The notes: generated from the letters alone by a model not told the origin. A DNA stretch of 64,000 nucleotides from Formosa sp030427735 (GCF_051200825.1 NZ_CP195158.1:744001-808000); one strand, 5' to 3'. Counted from the stretch's first letter, positions 34,769 through 43,633 are shown. Numbers and translations: made by a program.

Positions 34769-35362
34769 ATGCAGGAAACTTTAAAACCTTACATTCCAGA
34801 ACATGCTTACCCAAGAGTTTTAACATTGTTGCAACACGACAATTTAAGTGTTTTTGTTAAGCAAGAGCGTAAAACAAGGCATGGCGATTATAGGCGATTA
34901 CCTAATGGAACCCATCAAATTACGGTAAATTCTAATTTAAACCCGTATCGGTTTTTAATTACCTTAATTCATGAAATAGCACATTTTGAAGCTTTTAAAA
35001 ACTATGGAAGACATATCAAACCCCATGGTAAGGAATGGAAGATTACGTTTCAGCATTTAATGTTACCTTTTTTAAACCCCGATGTTTTTCCGAATCAGCT
35101 ATTACCTTTATTGGCAAAGCATTTTAAAAATCCAAAAGCGACTAGCGATACCGATGCAGTTTTAGCTTTAGCTTTAAAACAATATGATGAAAATTCAGAT
35201 AAAACGTATATTTTTGAAGTACCCATAGGGAGTTTATTCCAGATATATAATGGTAGACGTTTTAAAAAAGGTAAAAAACGCGTAAAACGTTATGAATGCG
35301 TAGAGCTTAAAACAGGAAAGTTATACCTTTTTAATCCCAACGTAGAAATAGAAATCCTTTAA
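34769..35362 (+). CDS. SprT-like zinc metalloprotein
   Basis: 197 aa. The SprT-like domain has HEIAH at 68-72 with Glu69 as the likely catalytic residue, and a further His pair in RHIKPHGKEW (His82, His86) that supplies the third ligand. Relatives include bacterial SprT and eukaryotic Spartan, a DNA-protein crosslink protease; activity of the bacterial members is poorly known. The basic C-terminus (RRFKKGKKRVKRYE) could bind nucleic acid. First gene of an operon with the guanylyltransferase (16 bp gap) and the DUF389 protein. Confidence 0.82.
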   Translation: MQETLKPYIPEHAYPRVLTLLQHDNLSVFVKQERKTRHGDYRRLPNGTHQITVNSNLNPYRFLITLIHEIAHFEAFKNYGRHIKPHGKEWKITFQHLMLPFLNPDVFPNQLLPLLAKHFKNPKATSDTDAVLALALKQYDENSDKTYIFEVPIGSLFQIYNGRRFKKGKKRVKRYECVELKTGKLYLFNPNVEIEIL

Positions 35363-35378
35363 GAGAAAAATTGATAGT

Positions 35379-36458
35379 ATGAATTCAAATTATTATGCCA
35401 TAATTATGGCCGGTGGAGTAGGATCGAGATTTTGGCCAGTAAGCACGAATAGCTTTCCAAAGCAATTTCACGATATGTTGGGTACAGGTGAAACACTTAT
35501 CCAAAAAACATTTAGACGCTTAACGAAGTTTATTCCAGAACAAAATATATATATATTAACCAACGAATGTTATAACGATATTGTTCTTGAACAATTACCA
35601 GAGATATCTCAAGGTCAGGTGGTTTTAGAGCCAGCCATGCGTAACACAGCGCCATGTATATTATATGCGGCTCTTAAAATTCAAAAAGAGAATCCTAACG
35701 CTTTAATGCTAGTAGCGCCAAGCGATCATTGGATTGAGGATGAAACTGCTTTTTCTAAAAATGTGTTAACCGCTTTCGATTTTTGCGAGAAAAACGATGC
35801 GTTAATGACTCTTGGTATACAGCCAACTTTTCCTAATACTGGCTATGGTTACATAGAGTACGATACCAACACCCAAGCAGCGGTTAAGCCCGTAGCGCAA
35901 TTTAGAGAAAAACCAGATTACGAAACAGCTAAATCCTTTATTCAACAAGGGAATTTTGTGTGGAATGCTGGTATTTTTATGTGGAGTGTACAGAGTGTGC
36001 TTAAAGCTTTCCAAAATAATCAACCCGAATTATTTACTCTTTTTCAAGACGGAATTCCTGCGTACAACACCAATTTAGAGGCCGATTTTATTAAAGAAAA
36101 TTATGGTAAAGCAGAGAACATATCTGTAGATTACGCTATCATGGAAAGCTCAAAAAACGTATTTGTGTTGCCAGCAGAGTTCGATTGGAATGATTTAGGA
36201 ACTTGGGGAAGTTTGTACGATAAGCTCGATAAAGATACCGATAATAATGCTGTTATTAATGCTAGAACCCTTGTAGAGGATGCTTCTGGTAATATGATTA
36301 GAACTAAAGACAATAAAATTGTAGTTGTAGAAGGATTAAACGATTACATAATTATTGATAAAGACGAAGTTTTGCTTATCTTTCCAAAAGAAAAAGAACA
36401 AGACATTAAGCAAGTTCGCACAAAAGTAGCGAATGCTTTTGGTGAGCAGTACAGTTAA
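35379..36458 (+). CDS. Mannose-1-phosphate guanylyltransferase
   Basis: 359 aa. The nucleotidyltransferase signature MAGGVGSRFWPVS (10-22) and the activator Lys (FPKQ, about 25-27) open the protein. APSDHWIED carries the metal-binding Asp, then FREKPDYETA and GNFVWNAGIFMW follow, and the C-terminal beta-helix ends it. It makes GDP-mannose for glycans from mannose-1-phosphate and GTP. It lacks the C-terminal phosphomannose isomerase domain of the longer ManC/AlgA enzymes. Middle gene of the sprT-like operon. Confidence 0.93.
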   Translation: MNSNYYAIIMAGGVGSRFWPVSTNSFPKQFHDMLGTGETLIQKTFRRLTKFIPEQNIYILTNECYNDIVLEQLPEISQGQVVLEPAMRNTAPCILYAALKIQKENPNALMLVAPSDHWIEDETAFSKNVLTAFDFCEKNDALMTLGIQPTFPNTGYGYIEYDTNTQAAVKPVAQFREKPDYETAKSFIQQGNFVWNAGIFMWSVQSVLKAFQNNQPELFTLFQDGIPAYNTNLEADFIKENYGKAENISVDYAIMESSKNVFVLPAEFDWNDLGTWGSLYDKLDKDTDNNAVINARTLVEDASGNMIRTKDNKIVVVEGLNDYIIIDKDEVLLIFPKEKEQDIKQVRTKVANAFGEQYS

Positions 36459-36460
36459 AT

Positions 36461-37975
36461 ATGACCAAAAATAAGTTTAATTTTTCTGAAGAAGAAGAAA
36501 AGAAGGAACAACAAGCTGCTAATGAAGCTCAGGACGCAGCAGTAGAAGAGTCTAAAGAAGCTATAAAAAAGGAAGCTAAAGGTTTATTTGTAAGCATAAA
36601 AACCTTTCTGTCCGATTTATTAGATTTTAGGCAAGATACCGATCAACAAGCCACAATAGAAGCGATAAAAGGCGATATTCCTTTTAAAGGCGCAACGGCT
36701 TGGATTTTAATTTGTTCCATATTTGTAGCCTCCATAGGGTTAAATGCAAACTCTACAGCCGTAGTTATAGGTGCCATGTTAATTTCTCCCTTAATGGGGC
36801 CAATTTTGGGTATCGGACTTTCCGTGGCTATAAACGATATCGATACTTTAAAGAAATCACTAGTCAATTTTGGGGTTATGATTTTTTTAAGTGTTTTAAC
36901 CGCATTTTTCTTTTATAAATTCTTTCCCTTACAAATTGAGTCTTCAGAATTATTGGCGCGAACAAAACCCGATATACGCGATGTATTGATCGCTTTTTTT
37001 GGGGGAGCTGCTTTAATTATAGCGCGAACCAAACGCGGTACAATTGCTTCGGTTATTTTTGGTGTAGCCATTGCAACCGCTTTAATGCCTCCCTTATGTA
37101 CAGTAGGTTATGGTCTTGCTGTGGCTTGGGAAGACTTTTCTAAGGGTATTCGCTATGCTTCAGGAGCTTTTTACCTGTTTATTATCAATACGATTTTTAT
37201 AGCGTTGGCTACGTTTATTGCTTTAAAGATTTTACGTTTTCCTATGATTAAATACGTAAACTCTAAAAAACGTAAGCGTATCTCGCAAATTGCTTCTGTA
37301 CTAGCGATTGTTGTTATGATTCCGGCTATTTGGACTTTTATAGATGTACTTAAAGAGAGCAGATTTAACAGAGAAGTACAGTCGTATTTAGATGTAGAAT
37401 TAAGAGGTTTACCACAATACGAGTATGTAAAAAAGAATGTAGTTTACAGCTATTCTAATAAAGAGGAGGGCTCTGTAATACAACTTAATACTTATGGGTT
37501 AAGTTACATACCAGAAGAAACGGTAGATTTATTGAAAGCAAGATTACAAGATTATCCGGCATTAAAAGGAACTAATTTAGTAATAAACCAAAGACGATCT
37601 AATTTCGACCATGTAAAATACATGGAACAATTACGATCTAGGGATTCGTTGGATTTACTATCTCAAAGTCAAAAAATAGCTTTTCTAGAAAAAAGATTAT
37701 CGCAATTACAATATTTAGAGAATAAAACTATTCCGTTTGAAGCCATAATTAAAGAAGTTCATATTCTGTATGGCGATTTAGATCGATTTAGTTACTCACC
37801 TGTAATTACGTCTGATTTCAAAAAAACAGATACGGTGCCTGTTTTTGTAGTGCGATGGAAAAAAGACAGTAAATTAAAGGAGACAGAACGAGCATCTAAA
37901 AATTCAGAACTGCAAGAGTGGCTTAAGTATAAACTTAATTTAGATACCTTAGTGGTAAGTGAATCGAAACATTAA
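36461..37975 (+). CDS. DUF389 (TIGR00341-type) integral membrane protein
   Basis: 504 aa. An acidic N-terminus (NFSEEEEKKEQ) is followed by a six-helix membrane core at about 80-280, with ATAWILICSIFVASIGLNANS, GAMLISPLMGPILGIGL and ATALMPPLCTVGYG as the family's glycine/proline-rich motifs. The C-terminal half (300-504) is soluble. The family's function is not established. It starts 2 bp after the guanylyltransferase stop and ends overlapping the convergent mlaF-like stop by 4 bp. Confidence 0.88.
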   Translation: MTKNKFNFSEEEEKKEQQAANEAQDAAVEESKEAIKKEAKGLFVSIKTFLSDLLDFRQDTDQQATIEAIKGDIPFKGATAWILICSIFVASIGLNANSTAVVIGAMLISPLMGPILGIGLSVAINDIDTLKKSLVNFGVMIFLSVLTAFFFYKFFPLQIESSELLARTKPDIRDVLIAFFGGAALIIARTKRGTIASVIFGVAIATALMPPLCTVGYGLAVAWEDFSKGIRYASGAFYLFIINTIFIALATFIALKILRFPMIKYVNSKKRKRISQIASVLAIVVMIPAIWTFIDVLKESRFNREVQSYLDVELRGLPQYEYVKKNVVYSYSNKEEGSVIQLNTYGLSYIPEETVDLLKARLQDYPALKGTNLVINQRRSNFDHVKYMEQLRSRDSLDLLSQSQKIAFLEKRLSQLQYLENKTIPFEAIIKEVHILYGDLDRFSYSPVITSDFKKTDTVPVFVVRWKKDSKLKETERASKNSELQEWLKYKLNLDTLVVSESKH

Positions 37976-38742
37976 AGATTGTTTTCTTCAATGTACATTT
38001 TGCGAACTTTTTTAAATAATTCCGAAGAATAGACGAAGTCTGTAACGGTTTCGTTATCGGTTTTAAAAATGGTTTCGTGAGAACCTTCCCAAGCCTTTAG
38101 ACCATCTTTAAGAAATACGATTTTTTCTCCTATTTCCATAACCGAATTCATGTCGTGGGTGTTAATTACTGTTGTAATATCGTATTCGTTTGTGATCTCT
38201 TGTATTAGGTTATCTATTACAATAGCTGTTTTAGGATCTAATCCAGAATTGGGTTCGTCGCAAAACAAGTATTTAGGTTTGTTTACTATGGCACGGGCTA
38301 TAGCGACACGTTTTTGCATTCCTCCTGAAGCTTCAGAAGGTAGTTTGTTGTGGGCGCCTTCAAGATTTACACGTTTTAAAACAAAGTTTACACGGTCGTC
38401 CATTTCAGAATTACTTTGTTTGGTAAACATTCGCAACGGGAATTTAACATTTTCGGCTATAGTCATAGAATCAAACAAGGCGCTACCTTGAAAAACCATG
38501 CCGATTTCTGAACGCAATTCACGTTTTTGGTCTTCTGTTAATTTAGAAAATATACGGCCCTCGTACGAAATGCTGCCTTGCTCGTAATCAAATAAACCTA
38601 ACAAGCATTTTAAAAATACGGTTTTACCAGAGCCACTTTGCCCAATAATTAAGTTAGTTTTTCCTTTTTCGAAAGTTGTACTTATGCCTTTTAAAACATG
38701 GGTGTCTCCAAACGATTTATGTAAATCTTTAACTTCTATCAT
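37972..38742 (-). CDS. MlaF-type ABC transporter ATPase (lipid/organic solvent transport)
   Basis: 256 aa from the ATG at 38742, which overlaps the permease stop by one base (TAATG). A longer reading from 38802 only copies permease sequence in another frame. Walker A is GQSGSGKT, the Q-loop MVFQGSALF, the signature EASGGMQKR and Walker B YLFCDEPNSGLDP, a set specific for the MlaF/Ttg2A group. With MlaE it moves phospholipids between the inner and outer membranes. The MCE-domain partner (MlaD) is not next to it. Confidence 0.93.
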   Translation of the reverse strand: MIEVKDLHKSFGDTHVLKGISTTFEKGKTNLIIGQSGSGKTVFLKCLLGLFDYEQGSISYEGRIFSKLTEDQKRELRSEIGMVFQGSALFDSMTIAENVKFPLRMFTKQSNSEMDDRVNFVLKRVNLEGAHNKLPSEASGGMQKRVAIARAIVNKPKYLFCDEPNSGLDPKTAIVIDNLIQEITNEYDITTVINTHDMNSVMEIGEKIVFLKDGLKAWEGSHETIFKTDNETVTDFVYSSELFKKVRKMYIEENNL

Positions 38743-39479
38743 TAGCTTAAAAGAATTTGGGTTAAAATAAAGTTTAGCGTAATAATGGCAACACTGGTCC
38801 ATACAAACGACACCGTACTCGCTTTACCAACATCTAAGGCGCCTCCTTTCATGTAAAATCCATGATACGATGGTATAGTAGCTAATAAGAAGGCAAAACC
38901 AAAGGTTTTAATAAAGGCATATATAATGTGGTAAGGAATAAAATCTTCTTTTAAACCAGTTACATAATCGTTAATAGTGGCGAACTCTCCAAAATAACAA
39001 GCTGCAAGGCCTCCCATAATACCTAAAAACATAGAAATAGATATTAAAAACGGATATAATAAAAGAGCAATTAGCTTTGGGAACACGAGATAATTTAAAG
39101 CGTTAATCCCCATAACTTCTAGGGCATCTATTTGTTCGGTAACGCGCATGGTACCAATGCTAGATGTTATAAACGATCCTACTTTACCAGCCATAATAAC
39201 CGACATAAATGTGGGCGCAAATTCTAAAATTACAGATTGTCTGGTTGCAAAGCCAATTAAAGATTTTGGTACAAGCGGGTTGTCCATATTCAATGCCGTT
39301 TGTATGGTAACTACGCTTCCAACAAAAAATGAAATAAAGGCAACAATACCTAACGACCCTATAATTAAATCGTCTATATCTTTAAGAATGAGTTTTTTCA
39401 TTACCGACCACTTGGTAGGCTTTTTAAAAATCTCAATAATCATTAAGGCATAAGCGCCTATATAGTGAAGATAATTCAT
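38742..39479 (-). CDS. MlaE-type ABC transporter permease
   Basis: 245 aa with about five membrane segments. Family motifs: FFVGSVVTIQTAL, the EFAPTFMSVIMAGKVGSF stretch, the GTMRVTEQIDALEVMGIN coupling segment and AFIKTFGFAFLLATIPSYHG. Translationally coupled to the ATPase. Divergent from the PafA-like gene, with 112 bp between them; a near-consensus minus-strand TACTTTAG lies around 39500. Confidence 0.94.
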   Translation of the reverse strand: MNYLHYIGAYALMIIEIFKKPTKWSVMKKLILKDIDDLIIGSLGIVAFISFFVGSVVTIQTALNMDNPLVPKSLIGFATRQSVILEFAPTFMSVIMAGKVGSFITSSIGTMRVTEQIDALEVMGINALNYLVFPKLIALLLYPFLISISMFLGIMGGLAACYFGEFATINDYVTGLKEDFIPYHIIYAFIKTFGFAFLLATIPSYHGFYMKGGALDVGKASTVSFVWTSVAIITLNFILTQILLS

Positions 39480-39561
39480 ACAGTAAATTATAACTGCTAA
39501 AGTAAAAAAATACTATAACTTATTTAATGATTATTTAAATTAAGAGGGCTTTTAAAAATTG

Positions 39562-39569
39562 TACTTTTG
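39562..39569 (+). promoter_or_regulatory. -7 promoter element of the PafA-like phosphatase gene
   Basis: TACTTTTG fits the TAnnTTTG consensus, 22 bp before the ATG at 39592. No clear TTG at -33. Confidence 0.55.
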
Positions 39570-39591
39570 CTGTTCTAAATAAAAATTAAAA

Positions 39592-41247
39592 ATGAAATAT
39601 TTAAAATACAGCATAATTTTAGCTTTAATTAGTTTTAAAGGATTTTCACAAAATAGTAATCAATTTAGTTCGCAGGACGATATTTATGTTAAACCGAAAT
39701 TGGTAGTGGGTGTAGTAGTAGACCAAATGCGCTACGATTATTTAACCCGATTTTATACTAAATATGGAGATGGTGGTTTTAAACGCTTAATGAATGAAGG
39801 TTTTAATTGTAAAAACAATCATTTTAATTATATACCAACCAAAACGGCGCCAGGCCATGCTTCAATTTATACAGGAACAACACCAAAGGGTCATGGTATA
39901 ATTGGCAACGATTGGTACGATAAAACTACAAAAAGTAGCGTGTATTGTGCCGGCGATGACAGTGTGAATGCTGTTGGAACAACATCCGATGCTGGTAAAA
40001 TGTCTCCGCACCGCATGCTTACAACAACGTTTTCAGACGAAAACAGATTATTTACCCAAAACCAAGGCAAAACGATAGGTATTTCTATAAAAGACAGAGG
40101 CGCTATTTTACCTGCAGGGCATACCGCAAATGCTGCTTATTGGTTTCACGGTAAAGATGAGGGCGTTTTTATTTCTAGTACGTATTATCAACAAGAGTTA
40201 CCAAAATGGGTAGAACGTTTTAATGCATCTAAAACTGTAAAATCGTATTTAAAAGATTGGAATACCTTGTATAATATAAAAACATACACAGAAAGTGGCG
40301 ACGATTTAAATGACTTTGAACATGGTTTTGATGGTAAAGAAACGGCTACTTTTCCTTACGATTTAAAACGCTTAAGTAAAACTAACGATGGTTTCGATAT
40401 TTTAAAAACGACTCCTTACGGAAACAGCATAGTAACAGATTTTGCTATGGAAGCTATTGAAGGAGAGGATTTAGGTAAGGACGATATTACAGATGTTTTA
40501 ACTGTAAGTTATTCCAGTACAGATTATGTTGGACATAATTTTGGAGTAAATTCTAAAGAAGTGCAAGACACATACCTGAGGTTAGACAAAGAGTTAGAAC
40601 GGTTTTTGAAATACTTAGACAAGACAGTAGGCGAAGGCCAGTATACTTTATTTTTAACCGCAGACCACGGTGCTGTAGAGGTTCCTGCATATTTAGAATC
40701 TCAGCACATACCAGCGGGTTATTTTAATAAAAAAGAATTTAAAACCCAGTTAAATGAATTCATGTCGTCTACATTTGGTGCTTCAGATTTAATCGAAAAT
40801 ATCAGTAACAATCAGATATTTTTAGATCGTGCTAAATTGAAAGCCATGAAATTGGATTTGAGTATGGTGCAAGACAAAATAGTTAAGGAATTAGAAGGTT
40901 ATAATTACATTTATAAAGTCTATGCAGCTTCTACATTGGTGCACCAAGCATTTACTTCTGGTATAGAGGAATTATTAGAAAATGGCTATAACCAAAAGCG
41001 ATCTGGCGATATATTATACGAATTCGAACCTGGTGTAACGTCTTCTGGCAAAAAGGGATCAGCGCATAGTACAGGTTTAAATTACGATACCCATGTGCCG
41101 TTATTGTTTTTCGGAAAAGGTGTGAAGCACGGAAGTACGCTTCAAAAAACTCGAATTATAGATATCGCACCAACAATTTCTGGTTTATTGGGTATTAGCT
41201 TTCCTAACGGGGCAACTGGTCAGCCTTTAGAATTCGTTTTAAAATAA
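39592..41247 (+). CDS. PafA-like secreted alkaline phosphatase (type I phosphodiesterase superfamily)
   Basis: 551 aa with a signal peptide (residues 1-20, FKGFSQ end). The catalytic arrangement matches the phosphate-insensitive phosphatase PafA: Thr85 in TKTAPGHASIYTG, Asn106 in GIIGNDWY, and Lys167/Arg169 in SIKDRGAILPAGH, with spacing almost as in PafA (T79, N100, K162, R164). Metal ligands appear in VVDQMRYD, SSTDYVGHNFG, TADHGAVEVP and the C-terminal GSAHSTGLNYDTHVPLLFFG. It likely hydrolyses phosphomonoesters in the periplasm for phosphate supply. Single gene. Confidence 0.88.
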   Translation: MKYLKYSIILALISFKGFSQNSNQFSSQDDIYVKPKLVVGVVVDQMRYDYLTRFYTKYGDGGFKRLMNEGFNCKNNHFNYIPTKTAPGHASIYTGTTPKGHGIIGNDWYDKTTKSSVYCAGDDSVNAVGTTSDAGKMSPHRMLTTTFSDENRLFTQNQGKTIGISIKDRGAILPAGHTANAAYWFHGKDEGVFISSTYYQQELPKWVERFNASKTVKSYLKDWNTLYNIKTYTESGDDLNDFEHGFDGKETATFPYDLKRLSKTNDGFDILKTTPYGNSIVTDFAMEAIEGEDLGKDDITDVLTVSYSSTDYVGHNFGVNSKEVQDTYLRLDKELERFLKYLDKTVGEGQYTLFLTADHGAVEVPAYLESQHIPAGYFNKKEFKTQLNEFMSSTFGASDLIENISNNQIFLDRAKLKAMKLDLSMVQDKIVKELEGYNYIYKVYAASTLVHQAFTSGIEELLENGYNQKRSGDILYEFEPGVTSSGKKGSAHSTGLNYDTHVPLLFFGKGVKHGSTLQKTRIIDIAPTISGLLGISFPNGATGQPLEFVLK

Positions 41248-41263
41248 AATAGAAGAGGATAAT

Positions 41264-41305
41264 AATTATTTCTTGTGCAGTTTACTTTCTGTACAAGAAA
41301 TAATT
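41264..41305. repeat. 13-bp perfect inverted repeat spanning the end of the ACBP gene
   Basis: AATTATTTCTTGT (41264-41276) and ACAAGAAATAATT (41293-41305) flank the shared 3' region of the two convergent genes. The right arm lies inside the ACBP coding end (NYFLYRK). No T tract follows on either strand, so it is not a classical terminator, but it may block convergent transcription or protect 3' ends. Confidence 0.6.
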
Positions 41306-41548
41306 GTTTACTAAGTCTATGTAAATGCGTTTAGCCTCGTCTTCAGAAATATTTTGCACCTGAAATAAGGCATTTGTTTTGAAGGCATTAATGATGGGTT
41401 TGCTACTGCTAGGTCTGCCGTAATCGTTAGTGGCTTTTTTGTAATAGGCATAAAGACGCAAAAGAAAATCGGCAGGAAACGGTCCCTGGAAATTATTGAT
41501 GCGATCTACAGCATCTTTAAATTCTTCATCTAATTGTTTTGAAGCCAT
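41282..41548 (-). CDS. Acyl-CoA-binding protein
   Basis: 88 aa, four-helix ACBP fold. LDEEFKDAVDRINN, the FLLRLYAYYKKATNDYGRP stretch with the Tyr/Lys residues that bind CoA, and helix 4 EDEAKRIYIDLVNNY. ACBPs are mostly eukaryotic; they buffer long-chain acyl-CoA. It is last in a row with psd and cdsA (10 bp after psd), which supports a role in lipid handling. Confidence 0.88.
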   Translation of the reverse strand: MASKQLDEEFKDAVDRINNFQGPFPADFLLRLYAYYKKATNDYGRPSSSKPIINAFKTNALFQVQNISEDEAKRIYIDLVNNYFLYRK

Positions 41549-41558
41549 AATAGCTACT

Positions 41559-42209
41559 TTATAATTGCGCTATAATACTTTCTCCGCCTTTAACCTTGTC
41601 GTTAAGATTAACTTTAATGTCGGTACCTAAAGGTAAAAATAAATCTACTCTAGAACCAAATTTTATAAACCCAGAGTCTGATGCTTGCACAACTTTATCG
41701 CCAACTTTGGCATAGTTTACAATACGTTTAGCAAGAGCACCTGCAATTTGGCGATGTAAAACTTTACCAAACGATGCATTTTCTACAACTACAGTAGTAC
41801 GTTCGTTTTCTTCGGAAGCTTTAGGGTGCCAAGCCACTAAATATTTTCCAGGGTGGTATTTACTAAATACAACCTCGCCACCAATAGGGTAGCGCGTTAC
41901 GTGTACATTAATTGGCGACATAAATACACTAACCTGAATGCGTTTGTCGTTAAAATATTCTTTTTCGAAAACTTCTTCAATAACAACTACTTTGCCATCT
42001 ACAGGCGATAATACTTGGGCGTCGTTTAATTGGCCTTTACGTTTTGGGTTTCTGAAAAATTGAAGAATTAGTACCAGAAACACAAAAAGTGTAAAAAACA
42101 GTATGTTTCTTAACCATGTTAACGATACTACATTATCTATAATTAAAAATGAAGCAATTACTAATACAAATGTAATTAGTATAATTTTAAAACCTTCTTT
42201 ATGAAACAT
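41559..42209 (-). CDS. psd: Phosphatidylserine decarboxylase-related protein
   Basis: 216 aa, the short class without the N-terminal extension. Two N-terminal membrane helices (about 8-48), then NPKRKGQLNDAQVLSPVDGKVV, VFMSPINVHVTRYPIGG and the self-cleavage region KFGSRVDLFLP, where the Ser would give the pyruvoyl group. Converts phosphatidylserine to phosphatidylethanolamine. Overlaps cdsA by 11 bp, consistent with one phospholipid operon. Confidence 0.92.
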   Translation of the reverse strand: MFHKEGFKIILITFVLVIASFLIIDNVVSLTWLRNILFFTLFVFLVLILQFFRNPKRKGQLNDAQVLSPVDGKVVVIEEVFEKEYFNDKRIQVSVFMSPINVHVTRYPIGGEVVFSKYHPGKYLVAWHPKASEENERTTVVVENASFGKVLHRQIAGALAKRIVNYAKVGDKVVQASDSGFIKFGSRVDLFLPLGTDIKVNLNDKVKGGESIIAQL

Positions 42210-43020
42210 AATTCAAAATTCTTAAAAACAAATAAATAAAAGGAGCTGCAAAAATTATGCTGTCTAATCGATCTAATAAACCACCATGGCCAGGCATAAT
42301 AATACCGCTATCTTTAACATTAACTTGGCGTTTAAATTTAGATTCAACTAAATCGCCAAGTGTACCAAAAACGCTAACAATTATAGCCAAAATAAGCCAA
42401 TGGTTAAAGTTTAAGGTGTGCGTAAAGGTAGCAATAAAATAACTAGCAATACACGAAAAAAAGAGCCCGCCAATAAAACCTTCGACTGTTTTTTTGGGTG
42501 ATATTTTTTCGAAGAGTTTTTGTCTGCCAAAATTTTTGCCAACTAAAAAGGCGAACGTATCGTTAACCCAGACTAAAATAAACGATCCTAATAAGATGGA
42601 TGGATGATAAGCGTTTTCGAATCGTGCAATTAAAATTAAAAACACAAAGGCGCTCGATAAGTAAAAACTGGTTAGTAAGAAACGTTTAAACTTAAAAATT
42701 TGAATACCCTTTTTAGAAAATAAATCTTTAATTAGAAACAATTCTATAAAAACAGAAAGTACCAATAAAATTTGCGAGGCTTCGTTAAGGCCACTTAAAT
42801 CTGGATAAACTAAGTGCCAAAAGCCAAAAATCAGGTAGATTATTATAAAGATAAGGTAGGCAGTAAATCCTCTAAAATCGATTAGTTTTTTGAATTCGGC
42901 AACACAAATAAGTCCGAAAATAAAAAATAAAATGGTGAGTGCCTGTTCGTTAAATAACGAAACAATAAGAAGTGTAATATATATTAAACCAAAAATAGAT
43001 CTGGTAAGAATTTCTTTCAT
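42199..43020 (-). CDS. cdsA: Phosphatidate cytidylyltransferase
   Basis: 273 aa with about eight membrane segments. The signature NDTFAFLVGKNFGRQKLFEKISPKKTVEGF region and the C-terminal KDSGIIMPGHGGLLDRLDS carry the Mg and CTP site. It makes CDP-diacylglycerol, the precursor for the Psd substrate. Starts 1 bp after the LUD gene stop and overlaps psd. Confidence 0.95.
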   Translation of the reverse strand: MKEILTRSIFGLIYITLLIVSLFNEQALTILFFIFGLICVAEFKKLIDFRGFTAYLIFIIIYLIFGFWHLVYPDLSGLNEASQILLVLSVFIELFLIKDLFSKKGIQIFKFKRFLLTSFYLSSAFVFLILIARFENAYHPSILLGSFILVWVNDTFAFLVGKNFGRQKLFEKISPKKTVEGFIGGLFFSCIASYFIATFTHTLNFNHWLILAIIVSVFGTLGDLVESKFKRQVNVKDSGIIMPGHGGLLDRLDSIIFAAPFIYLFLRILNYVS

Positions 43021-43021
43021 G

Positions 43022-43633
43022 CTAGAGGTCTTCTAAAAGCAGCAAATATAAGTTTTTTGAACTACTACCATAGGTCATAAAGTTTTTTTCATCAACAGAT
43101 TTAAAGTGTTTAATTGTGGTGATGTTGGTAGGTATTTTTTGCGTGTTTTTAGATTTAATGCCTCGTAAGCCCTCACTGATGTTTTCAACAATTTGACTGG
43201 TTGTAGCAAATACAATAAAATTATCGGGTAAATCGATTAACTTTTTCTCGGCAATTTGTTTGGAGGTAATAAGTAGCGAACCATCGTCTGCAATTAAGTT
43301 TTCGCAACTTGTTAAAAAGTAAGTGGCATCTGTATCGTTTGGTTTGGCAATTGTTAAACTAGAAGATGCAAAGCGTTTTTGTAGTTCTTGTTCTAAGATC
43401 AGGATTTTTTTATCTTCCCAACTATTTTCTTCAATAATATGATCTAAAGTTTCAAAAACTTCATCTATATTTTCGCAATACAAAAACTTACCGCCATTGG
43501 CTTTAAAGTTTATGGTAAACTTTTCATCAATAGGTAACTTTACTTCTGGCATGTATTTGCCTCTGTCTTCAGATTGTATTTCCTCTGCTTCTTTGTTAGA
43601 TTTGGATCCAAAAAGTTTTCTAAATAGACTCAT
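43022..43633 (-). CDS. LUD-domain protein (LutC/YkgG-like)
   Basis: 203 aa. A basic N-terminus (MSLFRKLFGSKSNK) precedes a LUD-like domain with ATYFLTSCENLIADDGSLLITSKQI and the FIVFATTSQIVENISEGLRGI stretch. LutC proteins belong to lactate-utilisation complexes, but no lutA or lutB is nearby. The position between ftsH and cdsA suggests another, unknown role. The spacer upstream (43634-43760) contains the ftsH terminator. Confidence 0.8.
   Translation of the reverse strand: MSLFRKLFGSKSNKEAEEIQSEDRGKYMPEVKLPIDEKFTINFKANGGKFLYCENIDEVFETLDHIIEENSWEDKKILILEQELQKRFASSSLTIAKPNDTDATYFLTSCENLIADDGSLLITSKQIAEKKLIDLPDNFIVFATTSQIVENISEGLRGIKSKNTQKIPTNITTIKHFKSVDEKNFMTYGSSSKNLYLLLLEDL

Noticed and set aside
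38743..38802. Longer N-terminus for the MlaF-like ATPase
   Set aside because: It only reads permease sequence in another frame; the ATG at 38742 overlaps the permease stop in the usual coupled way.
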